Part shown: in pieces, positions 43,389-51,001 of the stretch
How the letters are laid out: each line of letters opens with the position of its first letter
How positions within the stretch are numbered: position 1 is the first letter of the stretch
Assembly: GCA_018710985.1 (NCBI GenBank)
Contig: DVIV01000053.1
Span: 1 to 61,911, forward strand
Direction: 5' to 3'
Source of the DNA: Candidatus Limiplasma pullicola
GTDB lineage: Bacteria > Bacillota > Clostridia > Christensenellales > Aristaeellaceae
Length of the DNA stretch: 61,911 nucleotides
The notes under the pieces: generated by a model
Seen by the model: only the letters and a program-made list of their open reading frames with translations
Databases searched by the model: none
Told to the model about the DNA's origin: nothing
Position numbers and translations under genes: made by a program

Positions 43389-43598
43389 GTGGATTGGGAA
43401 AAGGTGCTTTCGCGGCTGAGCGTGCCGGGCATTACGCTGCTGCTGGCGGGCGTGGTGCTGTGCACTCAGGCCACCCGGCTGTGCAGGTTTGTGCTCCGCG
43501 ACAGGGGCGAGCGCGCCGTGTTCCCGGTGAAAATCGTGGGGCTTGTGATGGCGCTACTGGGCGCGATGATCTTGCTGGATGTGTTTCCCGGATTGTAA
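43389..43598 (+). CDS. Small two-helix membrane protein between the T-box and valS
   Basis: This 69-residue protein is unrecognised. It has two hydrophobic helices (about 10-28 and 46-66) separated by a basic loop RDRGERAVFPVK. I chose GTG 43389, with AGGAAAGG about ten bases upstream; a TTG at 43365 is an alternative. It is downstream of the T-box terminator and 27 bases before valS, so it should share valine-responsive control. The hydrophobic pattern makes it a credible gene, but conservation is untested. Confidence 0.55.
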   Translation: MDWEKVLSRLSVPGITLLLAGVVLCTQATRLCRFVLRDRGERAVFPVKIVGLVMALLGAMILLDVFPGL

Positions 43599-43625
43599 GC
43601 TGGATGAGGAAGGGAGGAAAACCCC

Positions 43626-46262
43626 ATGGATTTTGAAATGGAAAAGGTGTACAACCCCCAGGCCATAGAAGATAAGCTCTATCAGATGTGGGAGGAGAGC
43701 GGCGCGTTTATAGCGCACCGCGAGGAGGGCAGGAAGCCCTTCACCATCGTCATGCCCCCGCCCAACATCACCGGTCAGCTGCATATGGGACACGCGATGG
43801 ACTGTCTCCTGCAGGACGCGCCCATCCGCTACCACCGCATGAAGGGCGATCCCACCCTCTGGCTGCCCGGTACGGACCATGCTTCCATCGCCACCGAGGT
43901 CAAGGTGGTGGAGCAGATGGCCAGGGAGGGCCTGACCAAGGAGATGCTGGGCCGCGAGGGCTTCCTCGAGCGCGCCTGGGCCTGGAAGAAGGAATACGGC
44001 GGCCGCATCAACCGCCAGCAGCGCCGCCTGGGCGCCAGCTGCGACTGGAGCCGCGAGCGCTTCACCATGGACGAGGGCTGCAACCGCGCCGTGCGCGAGG
44101 TGTTCGTCAAGCTCTACGAAAAGGGGCTCATCTACCGCGGCAACCGCATCATCAACTGGTGCCCGGAATGCCAGACCGCGCTTTCCGATGCTGAGGTGGA
44201 ATATGAGGAGCAGGCCAGCCACCTGTGGCACATCCGCTATCCCGGTGCCGACGGCGGCGAGGGCGTGGTGGTGGCCACCACGCGCCCCGAAACCATGCTG
44301 GGCGACACCGGCGTGGCCGTCAACCCCGATGATGTGCGCTACACGGATTTGGTGGGCAAGAAAGTGATTCTGCCCATCATGAACAAGGAAATCCCCGTGG
44401 TGGCCGACAGCTATGTGGACATGGAGTTCGGCACCGGCGCAGTGAAGATGACCCCTGCGCATGACCCCAACGACTTCGAGGTGGGCAAGCGTCATAACCT
44501 GGAGGTCATCCGCGTGACCAACGATGACGGCACCATGAACGAGAACGCCGGACGCTTCCAGGGCATGACCGCGCTGGAATGCCGCGAGGCCGTGGTCGAG
44601 CAGCTTAAGCAGGAGGGCTATCTGGTCAAGATTGAGGACTACACCCACAACGTGGGCACCTGCTACCGCTGCCATCACACCGTCGATCCCGTGACCAGCA
44701 CCCAGTGGTTCGTCAAGATGGAGCCGCTGGCCAAGCCCGCCATCGAGGCCGTGCGTTCGGGCCGGACGAAGTTCGTGCCGGAGCGCTTCGCCAAGACCTA
44801 CTACAACTGGATGGAAAACATCCGCGACTGGTGCATCAGCCGCCAGCTGTGGTGGGGTCACCGCATCCCTGCCTGGTACTGCGACGAGTGCGGAGAAACC
44901 ATCGTGGCGCGCGAGGCTCCCACGGCCTGCCCAAAGTGCGGCTGCACGCACCTGCGTCAGGATGAGGATGTGCTGGATACCTGGTTCTCCTCGGCGCTGT
45001 GGCCCTTCTCCACGCTGGGCTGGCCCGAAGAGACCGAGGACCTCAAGTATTTCTATCCCACCAGCATGCTGGTGACGGGCTACGACATCATCTTCTTCTG
45101 GGTGGCCCGCATGATCTTCTCCGGCATCGAGCAGATGGGCGACAGCCCGTTTGATACCGTGCTTATCCACGGCCTGGTGCGCGACGCGCAGGGCCGCAAG
45201 ATGTCCAAGAGCCTCGGAAACGGCGTGGACCCGCTGGAGGTCATCGACAAGTACGGCGCCGACGCGCTGCGCTTCTCCCTGGCCATGGGCGTCAGCCCCG
45301 GAAACGACACCCGCTACTCCGACGAGAAGGTGGAAAGCGCCCGCAACTTCGCCAACAAGGTCTGGAACGCCTCGCGCTTTGTGCTGATGAACACGCAGAC
45401 CCGCGAAGCCATCGACCCGGCGCTCTTGCAGCTGCCGGACCAGTGGATTCTCTCCCGGCTGAACAAGGCCGTCGCCGAGGTGAGCGCCCACATGGAGGAT
45501 GGCGATTTCGGCATGGCCGCCAACAAGATCTATGACTTCGCGTGGAGCGAGTTCTGCGACTGGTACATCGAATTGTCCAAGGGTCGCCTGATGGGCGAGG
45601 ACGAGGACCAGAAGCGCAACGTCCGCGGCGTGCTGCTCTACGTGCTGGAAGGTCTTATCAAGCTCCTGCATCCCTTCATGCCTTTCCTGACCGAGGAGGT
45701 GTATCAGCATCTGCCGGAGCATGACGGCATGCTCATTCTGGCCCGCTGGCCCGAGGTCAGGGCGGAATACGCCTTTGAGACCGAGGAGCGGCAGATGGAG
45801 GGCCTGATGGAGATCATCCGGGCCATCCGCAACCTGCGGGCCGAGATGAACGTGCAGGCCGGCAGGCGCACGCACGTGACGCTCATCCCCGACGCGGGCT
45901 GGGAGAGCACCCTCGCGATGGCCGAGCCGTATCTGCAGCGCCTGGCCTATGCCAGCGACGTGGCCATCGACGGCAAGGATGCGCTCGCGGGCGAAAAGGT
46001 GGTCAGCGCCGTATGCGCCGCAGGCGAGATCCGCATCCCGCTGGGCGATCTGGTGGATCTGCAGAAGGAGCTGGCCCGTCTGGAAAAGGAGCGCAAGAAC
46101 CTGGAGGGTGAAATCGCCCGTGCGCAGGGCAAGCTGAACAATCCGGGCTTCCTGTCGAAAGCGCCGGCTCAGCTGGTGGAGCAGGAGCGCGAGAAGCTGA
46201 AAACCACGGAAAGCATGCTCGAAGCTCTCAAGGCGCGCATCGAGGACCTGAAGCAGGCATAA
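43626..46262 (+). CDS. valS: Valine--tRNA ligase
   Basis: The protein has 878 residues, a class I synthetase. The HIGH motif is in PPPNITGQLHMGHAM and KMSKS in GRKMSKSLGN. The editing domain has TTRPETMLGDTGVAV and a GTGAVKMTPAHDPNDFEVG stretch. A zinc-type CDECGE/CPKCGC pair is near residue 420-440, followed by the anticodon-binding domain. The C-terminal ~70 residues form the valyl-specific coiled coil that contacts tRNA. AGGGAGG precedes the ATG. Expression is controlled by the T-box upstream. Confidence 0.98.
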   Translation: MDFEMEKVYNPQAIEDKLYQMWEESGAFIAHREEGRKPFTIVMPPPNITGQLHMGHAMDCLLQDAPIRYHRMKGDPTLWLPGTDHASIATEVKVVEQMAREGLTKEMLGREGFLERAWAWKKEYGGRINRQQRRLGASCDWSRERFTMDEGCNRAVREVFVKLYEKGLIYRGNRIINWCPECQTALSDAEVEYEEQASHLWHIRYPGADGGEGVVVATTRPETMLGDTGVAVNPDDVRYTDLVGKKVILPIMNKEIPVVADSYVDMEFGTGAVKMTPAHDPNDFEVGKRHNLEVIRVTNDDGTMNENAGRFQGMTALECREAVVEQLKQEGYLVKIEDYTHNVGTCYRCHHTVDPVTSTQWFVKMEPLAKPAIEAVRSGRTKFVPERFAKTYYNWMENIRDWCISRQLWWGHRIPAWYCDECGETIVAREAPTACPKCGCTHLRQDEDVLDTWFSSALWPFSTLGWPEETEDLKYFYPTSMLVTGYDIIFFWVARMIFSGIEQMGDSPFDTVLIHGLVRDAQGRKMSKSLGNGVDPLEVIDKYGADALRFSLAMGVSPGNDTRYSDEKVESARNFANKVWNASRFVLMNTQTREAIDPALLQLPDQWILSRLNKAVAEVSAHMEDGDFGMAANKIYDFAWSEFCDWYIELSKGRLMGEDEDQKRNVRGVLLYVLEGLIKLLHPFMPFLTEEVYQHLPEHDGMLILARWPEVRAEYAFETEERQMEGLMEIIRAIRNLRAEMNVQAGRRTHVTLIPDAGWESTLAMAEPYLQRLAYASDVAIDGKDALAGEKVVSAVCAAGEIRIPLGDLVDLQKELARLEKERKNLEGEIARAQGKLNNPGFLSKAPAQLVEQEREKLKTTESMLEALKARIEDLKQA

Positions 46263-46271
46263 GAACGGACG

Positions 46272-46297
46272 GCGGGCCGGGAAACCGGCCCGCTTTT
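46272..46297 (+). terminator. Weak terminator-like hairpin after valS
   Basis: A 9-bp perfect stem (46272-46280 with 46285-46293) with a GAAA loop is followed by four T, 12 bases before rsmH. Partial readthrough is likely. Confidence 0.5.
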
Positions 46298-46308
46298 ACG
46301 GAGGATGC

Positions 46309-47250
46309 ATGGATAACGCGTTTCATCATGTGCCGGTGCTCTTTGACGAGGTCATGCAATGGATGGCGCCCCGGCCCGACGGCGTCTACCTGGACGGAAC
46401 GCTGGGCGGCGGCGGCCACAGCGAGGGCATTCTGCGCCTTTCGGGCGGCACGGCGCGGCTGTACGGCATCGACCGCGACGGCGAGGCCATTGCCGCCGCT
46501 TCAGCGCGCCTCGGGGCCTATCCCGGCTTTCGGGCGATTCACGGCAACTTTCACGACGCAAAGGCGCTGCTCGGCGCGGTGGACGCGCCGCCGCTCACCG
46601 GCGCGCTGGTGGACCTGGGCGTGAGCAGCCATCAGCTCGACGAGGCCTCGCGCGGCTTCAGCTACCATGAGGACGCGCCGCTGGATATGCGCATGGACCC
46701 TTCCCAGGGTCCCACGGCCGCGGAGTACCTGGCCGGTATCTCACAGGAGGAATTGCGCCGCATTCTCACCGACTACGGCGAGGAAAAATGGGCCGCGCGC
46801 ATCGCGCAGATTTTCGTGGAGCGGCGGGCGAAAGCCCCCATCCTGACCACGGGCGATCTGGTCGCGGTGGTGGACGCCGCCATTCCCAAGGCCGTGCGCC
46901 GCAGGGATGACGGGCACCCTGCTCGCCGCACGTTCCAGGCCGTGCGCATCGCGCTCAACGACGAACTGGACCCCCTCAGGCAGGCGCTTTGCGACTTTGT
47001 GGACCTGCTGGCCCCCGGCGGGCGGCTGCTGGTGATCACCTTCCATTCGCTGGAGGACCGCATCGTCAAGCAGACGTTTCGCCAGCTGCAAAACCCCTGC
47101 ACCTGTCCGCCCAAGGCGCCCGTGTGCACCTGCGGCAAAAAGCCGCTGGGCCGCGTGCTGGCGGGCGGCGCGGTCAAGCCGTCGGCGGAGGAAACCGCAA
47201 GCAATCCCCGTGCCCGCAGCGCCAAGCTGCGCGTGTTTGAAAAGAGGTAA
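46309..47250 (+). CDS. rsmH: 16S rRNA (cytosine1402-N4)-methyltransferase
   Basis: This 313-residue SAM-dependent enzyme methylates N4 of C1402 in the ribosomal P site. HHVPVLFDEVMQWMAP, YLDGTLGGGGHSEGIL (SAM loop), DLGVSSHQLDEASRGFSY and RTFQAVRIALNDEL are standard RsmH (MraW) motifs. Near the C-terminus CTCPPKAPVCTCGKKP is the usual Cys-rich segment. The gene normally sits in the division/cell-wall cluster; here it is detached and followed three bases later by rsmI. GGAGG before the ATG sets the start. Confidence 0.97.
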   Translation: MDNAFHHVPVLFDEVMQWMAPRPDGVYLDGTLGGGGHSEGILRLSGGTARLYGIDRDGEAIAAASARLGAYPGFRAIHGNFHDAKALLGAVDAPPLTGALVDLGVSSHQLDEASRGFSYHEDAPLDMRMDPSQGPTAAEYLAGISQEELRRILTDYGEEKWAARIAQIFVERRAKAPILTTGDLVAVVDAAIPKAVRRRDDGHPARRTFQAVRIALNDELDPLRQALCDFVDLLAPGGRLLVITFHSLEDRIVKQTFRQLQNPCTCPPKAPVCTCGKKPLGRVLAGGAVKPSAEETASNPRARSAKLRVFEKR

Positions 47251-47253
47251 GCC

Positions 47254-48117
47254 ATGCCCATCCTGTACGTGGTCGCCACTCCCATTGGAAACCTGGGCGA
47301 TATGACGCCCCGCGCCATCGAAACGCTGAAAAGCGTATCGCTGATCGCTGCCGAGGACACGCGCGTGACCCAGAAGCTGCTCAGCGCCTTTGATATTCAT
47401 ACGCCGCTGACCAGCTGCCATGAGCACAACGAGCGCGGCAAGGCCGCGCTGCTTGTCCGGCGCATGCTGGAGGAGGGCATTGACGTGGCCGTGACCACCG
47501 ACGCGGGCACCCCCTGCATCTCGGACCCCGGAAGCGCGCTGGTGCGCGAGGCGGTGGCAAACGGCATCGAGGCGGTGGCCGTGCCAGGCCCCACGGCCAT
47601 GGCTTCGGCCCTGAGCGTGAGCGGCTTTGAGGTGAGCGAGTTCACCTTCTTCGGTTTTCTGCCCCGGCAGAAGGGTGAGCTGAGGGAAAAGCTGCTGGAC
47701 ATGGCGCGCAGGTCGCGCCTGGCGGTGGTGCATGAGTCGCCTCACCGTGTGCGCGAGTTGCTGGACACCGTGGCGGAGACGCTGCCTCACACCATGGTCA
47801 GCGCCAGCTGCGATCTGACCAAGAAATACGAGAAAACCCTGCGAGGTCCGGTTGCGCAGGTGCTGGAAGCCATTGAGCAGAACCCCAAGGCCGAAAAGGG
47901 GGAATACTGCCTGGCGTTTGAATGGGCCGGGGAGGACATCCCTGCGCCGGAGGCGGCGCCGAGCGGGCTTTCGCTGGAGGCGCGGCTGTTTGACGGGCTG
48001 GTGCGGGGCCTGAGTCTTCGGGAGAGCATGGAGGAAGTGACCGCGCAGGGCGAGCGGAAAAACGCCGTATATGCGGCCAGCCTGCGCGTGAAGCAGCTGA
48101 TGGCGGACGCAGATTGA
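47254..48117 (+). CDS. rsmI: 16S rRNA (cytidine1402-2'-O)-methyltransferase
   Basis: This 287-residue tetrapyrrole-methylase-fold enzyme methylates the ribose 2'-OH of C1402. YVVATPIGNLGDMTPRAIETL, AAEDTRVTQKLL, TDAGTPCISDPGSALVREA and VPGPTAMASALSVSG are RsmI motifs. It begins three bases after rsmH, with AAGAGG at the rsmH end as ribosome site, so the two enzymes that modify the same nucleotide are co-translated. Confidence 0.97.
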   Translation: MPILYVVATPIGNLGDMTPRAIETLKSVSLIAAEDTRVTQKLLSAFDIHTPLTSCHEHNERGKAALLVRRMLEEGIDVAVTTDAGTPCISDPGSALVREAVANGIEAVAVPGPTAMASALSVSGFEVSEFTFFGFLPRQKGELREKLLDMARRSRLAVVHESPHRVRELLDTVAETLPHTMVSASCDLTKKYEKTLRGPVAQVLEAIEQNPKAEKGEYCLAFEWAGEDIPAPEAAPSGLSLEARLFDGLVRGLSLRESMEEVTAQGERKNAVYAASLRVKQLMADAD

Positions 48118-48163
48118 CGACAAAACGCATCATGCCGCCAGCATCTGCGGCGCACGGAAAAGG

Positions 48164-49030
48164 TTGAGAAGGGAAGGAACAGCCATCAAAACGGTTTGGA
48201 TTACGGGAGCATCCAGCGGGCTGGGACTGGCCACGGCCAGGGCGTTCGCCGGGCGGGGCTGGCGGGTGGTGGCTGGAGCGCGCTCCTTTGCGGACGCGCC
48301 GGCAGCGCTGGAAGACGCGGAGCACTGGGTCCGGCTCCGGCTGGACGTGACGGATGAGGAAAGCTGCGCGCGCTTTGTCCAAAGGGCGCTGGAGATCAGC
48401 CCCCGGGTGGACGCGCTGGTATGCGGCGCGGCGGTGCTGGTGCTGGGCTCGTGCGAAAAGACGGGCGCGGACGAATACAGCCGCGTGCTGGACACCAACT
48501 TCACCGGCGCGGCGCGCATGGTGAGGCTGGCCCTGCCGCACATGCGCGCGCAGGGTGGCGGGCGCATCGTGCTGTTTTCCTCCATCAACGGTCTTTTGGG
48601 CATTCCGTTTCAGAGCGCATATACGGCCAGCAAGCACGCGCTGGAGGGATACGCGGAATGCCTGGCCATGGAAACCGCGCCCTGGGGTGTGCGGGTGTGC
48701 CTGGTGGAGCCGGGCGATCATCGCGGGGGAAGCCAGCGCACGCGTCTGAACGCCCGCGAGGAGGACGAGACGTCGCCCTATCACCGCCGGTACGAAGCTG
48801 CCGTGGCGGTTATCCACCGCGACGAGGCGGGTGGACTTTCGCCGGACCGGCTGGGAGAAAAGCTGGTCCGAAACGTGGAGCGCAGGCATATGCGCTTCCG
48901 CCTGCGCGTGGCCAAGCCGGACCAGCACCTGGCGGTCTGGCTGCACGCCCTGCTGCCCCCGTGGCTGAACGGGCGCGTGCTGAGCGCCTATTACGAGGGA
49001 AAGGGAAAAAGCGCGGTAGAGCGCGACTGA
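48164..49030 (+). CDS. Short-chain dehydrogenase/reductase, unclear start codon
   Basis: The protein has 281-288 residues. GASSGLGLATARAF is the NAD(P) loop, SSIN plus YTASKHALEG give the catalytic Ser-Tyr-Lys, and NTNFTGA is the structural Asn region; the usual NNAG is replaced by CGAAV. After YTASK the protein resembles SDRs that act on lipids or steroids, with a longer C-terminus. The first ordinary start, TTG 48164, lies directly on a ribosome-site-like GGAAAAGG. The expected N-terminus (KTVWITG) begins after ATC 48185, which has GGGAAGGA at ideal spacing. Substrate unknown. Confidence 0.82.
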   Translation: MRREGTAIKTVWITGASSGLGLATARAFAGRGWRVVAGARSFADAPAALEDAEHWVRLRLDVTDEESCARFVQRALEISPRVDALVCGAAVLVLGSCEKTGADEYSRVLDTNFTGAARMVRLALPHMRAQGGGRIVLFSSINGLLGIPFQSAYTASKHALEGYAECLAMETAPWGVRVCLVEPGDHRGGSQRTRLNAREEDETSPYHRRYEAAVAVIHRDEAGGLSPDRLGEKLVRNVERRHMRFRLRVAKPDQHLAVWLHALLPPWLNGRVLSAYYEGKGKSAVERD

Positions 49031-49095
49031 ACCCCGGCAGGGACACACCCGCGCCGCGCGCGCAGACATGGAAAGGAAAAGCGGGCGCGGCTGCG

Positions 49096-49130
49096 TTGCG
49101 CGGACACGGGCGGTTATGGTACAATAACCG
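49096..49130 (+). promoter_or_regulatory. Promoter with overlapping palindrome upstream of exonuclease III
   Basis: TTGCGC (49096-49101), 18 bp, TACAAT (49120-49125). A 20-bp palindrome at 49111-49130 (CGGTTAT, 6 bases, ATAACCG) matches at 9 of 10 half-site positions and covers the -10 box, a classic repressor position. Confidence 0.6.
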
Positions 49131-49180
49131 CGTGCGCGCAGCTGCCGCGTCATGCCTGATACGAAGGAGGATTGCCGCCC

Positions 49181-49942
49181 ATGCGTCTGATTTCATGGAA
49201 CGTCAACGGCCTTAGGGCCTGTCTGACCAAGGGGTTCGCGGACTATTTCGCCGCCTGCGGCGCGGATGCGTTCTGCCTGCAGGAAACCAAGATGCAGCCC
49301 GGACAGGCCGACTTTGCGCCTGATGGGTACGCGCAGTACTGGAACAGCGCCGAGAAGAAGGGCTATTCCGGCACCGCGATTTTCACCCGCCGGCAGCCTT
49401 TGTCGGTGCAAATGGGCATCGGCGTGGAGGAACACGACCACGAGGGCCGCGTGATCACCCTGGAATTCGAACGGTTCTTTCTGGTCACGGTCTACACGCC
49501 CAACAGCCAGCGCGGGCTGACCCGTCTGGAATACCGCATGACGTGGGAAGACGCGTTCGCGGATTACCTGTGCGGCCTGGATGCCCAAAAGCCCGTGGTG
49601 GTCTGCGGCGACATGAATGTGGCCCATAAGGAAATCGACCTGAAAAACCCCAAAACCAACACCCAGAACGCGGGCTTCACCCCGCAGGAGCGGGAGAAGA
49701 TGACGGCGCTGCTGGACCGCGGCTTTGTGGATACCTTCCGCCTGCTTCACCCTGACGAGCGGGACCGCTACAGCTGGTGGAGCTACATGCAGCGCAGCCG
49801 CGAGCGGAACATCGGGTGGCGCATCGACTATTTCCTGGTGAGCGAGCGCATTGCGCCCAATGTGGCGCTGGCGGATATTGACGATAAGGTGATGGGAAGC
49901 GACCACTGTCCCGTCATTTTGGAACTGAAAGGGATGGACTGA
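49181..49942 (+). CDS. xth: Exodeoxyribonuclease III
   Basis: This 253-residue enzyme of the ExoA/Xth branch is an AP endonuclease and 3'-exonuclease in base excision repair. SWNVNGLRA, LQETKMQPGQ (metal-binding Glu), YTPNSQRG, GDMNVAH (catalytic Asp-Asn), and the C-terminal WRIDYFLVSE and GSDHCPVILEL (Asp-His pair) are all present. ATG 49181 is ten bases after AAGGAGG; TTG 49172 is possible but too close. It leads a three-gene unit with yfcE-like and thioesterase genes. Confidence 0.96.
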   Translation: MRLISWNVNGLRACLTKGFADYFAACGADAFCLQETKMQPGQADFAPDGYAQYWNSAEKKGYSGTAIFTRRQPLSVQMGIGVEEHDHEGRVITLEFERFFLVTVYTPNSQRGLTRLEYRMTWEDAFADYLCGLDAQKPVVVCGDMNVAHKEIDLKNPKTNTQNAGFTPQEREKMTALLDRGFVDTFRLLHPDERDRYSWWSYMQRSRERNIGWRIDYFLVSERIAPNVALADIDDKVMGSDHCPVILELKGMD

Positions 49943-49944
49943 TC

Positions 49945-50499
49945 ATGAAGATTCTTTTTGCATCGGACCTGCACGGCAGCGCCTCGGCGGCGGAAAGGGT
50001 GCTTGAGCGCCTGCGCAGCGAGGGCGCGGACCGCTTTTTCCTGCTGGGCGATCTGCTCTATCACGGCCCGCGCAACGACCTGCCGGACCGCTATGAGCCC
50101 AGGGAGGTCATCCGGCTTTTGAACGAAAGCCCCATCGTGCCCCTGTGCGTGCGCGGCAACTGTGACGCCGAGGTGGACCAGATGGTCCTGCAGTTTCCCA
50201 TCATGGCGGATTACGCGCTTTTGCCGCTGGAAGGCGGGCACTGCGCCTTTGTGACGCACGGCCACCTGTTCAACACCGAATGCCCGCCCCCGCATAAGCC
50301 GGGCGACGTGCTCATCCACGGGCACACGCACGTGCACTGCGCCCTTACGCAGGGGGATTACACCTATCTCAACCCCGGCTCCGCGGCGCTGCCAAAAGAG
50401 GGCCAGCCCAAAAGCTACATGATCTATGAAAACGGGCTGTTCTCCATCCGCGCGCTGGAGACGGGCGAGGAGCTGCTCGCATGGAGGCTGGGACAATGA
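49945..50499 (+). CDS. yfcE: YfcE-like metallophosphoesterase
   Basis: This 184-residue calcineurin-like phosphodiesterase has ILFASDLHGS (first metal site), LLGDLLYHGPRNDLP, VRGNCDAEVD, VTHGHLFN and HGHTHV, the complete two-metal set of the YfcE/MJ0936 family. The natural substrate is unknown. It begins two bases after the exonuclease stop and overlaps the thioesterase gene by four bases (ATGA). Confidence 0.93.
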   Translation: MKILFASDLHGSASAAERVLERLRSEGADRFFLLGDLLYHGPRNDLPDRYEPREVIRLLNESPIVPLCVRGNCDAEVDQMVLQFPIMADYALLPLEGGHCAFVTHGHLFNTECPPPHKPGDVLIHGHTHVHCALTQGDYTYLNPGSAALPKEGQPKSYMIYENGLFSIRALETGEELLAWRLGQ

Positions 50500-50909
50500 C
50501 CAGAACGCTGGAAGAAAGCCGGGCCTTTTTCGCAGCCGACCGCTTTGCCATGGAGGCCTGCGGCATCACCATCGACGAAGTGACGGCGGACGGGGCCAGA
50601 TGCTCCATGCCGCTCACCCCGATGCACCTCAACGCCGGGGGCGTAGCGCAGGGCGGCGCGGTCTATACCCTGTGCGACACCACCTTTGCCGTAGCGGCCA
50701 ATGCCGGCGGCATCCTCACCGTAAGCCAGTGCGCAGACATGCATTACCTGCGCCCCGGCGCAGGCGAGCGCCTCTATGCTGAGGCGGCGTGCGTCAGCGC
50801 CGGGCGGTCCACCTGCCTTTACCGCGTGGAGGTGACCGACGGCGAGGGACGGCTGGTGGCGGTATGCATGGTCACAGGATTTCGCAAGGCGCCTGTGAAT
50901 AAGGCGTGA
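50496..50909 (+). CDS. PaaI-type hotdog thioesterase
   Basis: The protein has 137 residues with a single hotdog domain. LNAGGVAQGGAVYTLCDTTFAVAAN is the PaaI helix region with the catalytic Asp, and ADMHYLRPG is the second strand motif. It hydrolyses acyl-CoA thioesters; phenylacetyl-CoA-type substrates are known for the family but cannot be assumed. The ATG at 50496 overlaps the yfcE stop; the open frame begins 15 bases earlier. Confidence 0.9.
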   Translation: MTRTLEESRAFFAADRFAMEACGITIDEVTADGARCSMPLTPMHLNAGGVAQGGAVYTLCDTTFAVAANAGGILTVSQCADMHYLRPGAGERLYAEAACVSAGRSTCLYRVEVTDGEGRLVAVCMVTGFRKAPVNKA

Positions 50910-50925
50910 ACATGCGAAAAAAGCC

Positions 50926-50954
50926 TTGCGGCAAAAGGGCGCTTCGAGTATAAT
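50926..50954 (+). promoter_or_regulatory. SigA-type promoter of the foldase gene
   Basis: TTGCGG (50926-50931), 17 bp, TATAAT (50949-50954). Confidence 0.8.
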
Positions 50955-51001
50955 ACAAAAAGCGCGTTATCACGACTTTACAGGATTGGAGAGAAGTTCT
51001 C

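Noticed and set aside
43554-45875. A 773-codon open frame on the minus strand
   Set aside because: Mirror frame of valS, with repetitive His/Val/Ala/Gly composition and no ribosome site.
48132-48180. ATG at 48132 as start of the short-chain dehydrogenase
   Set aside because: It is out of frame with the catalytic domain.
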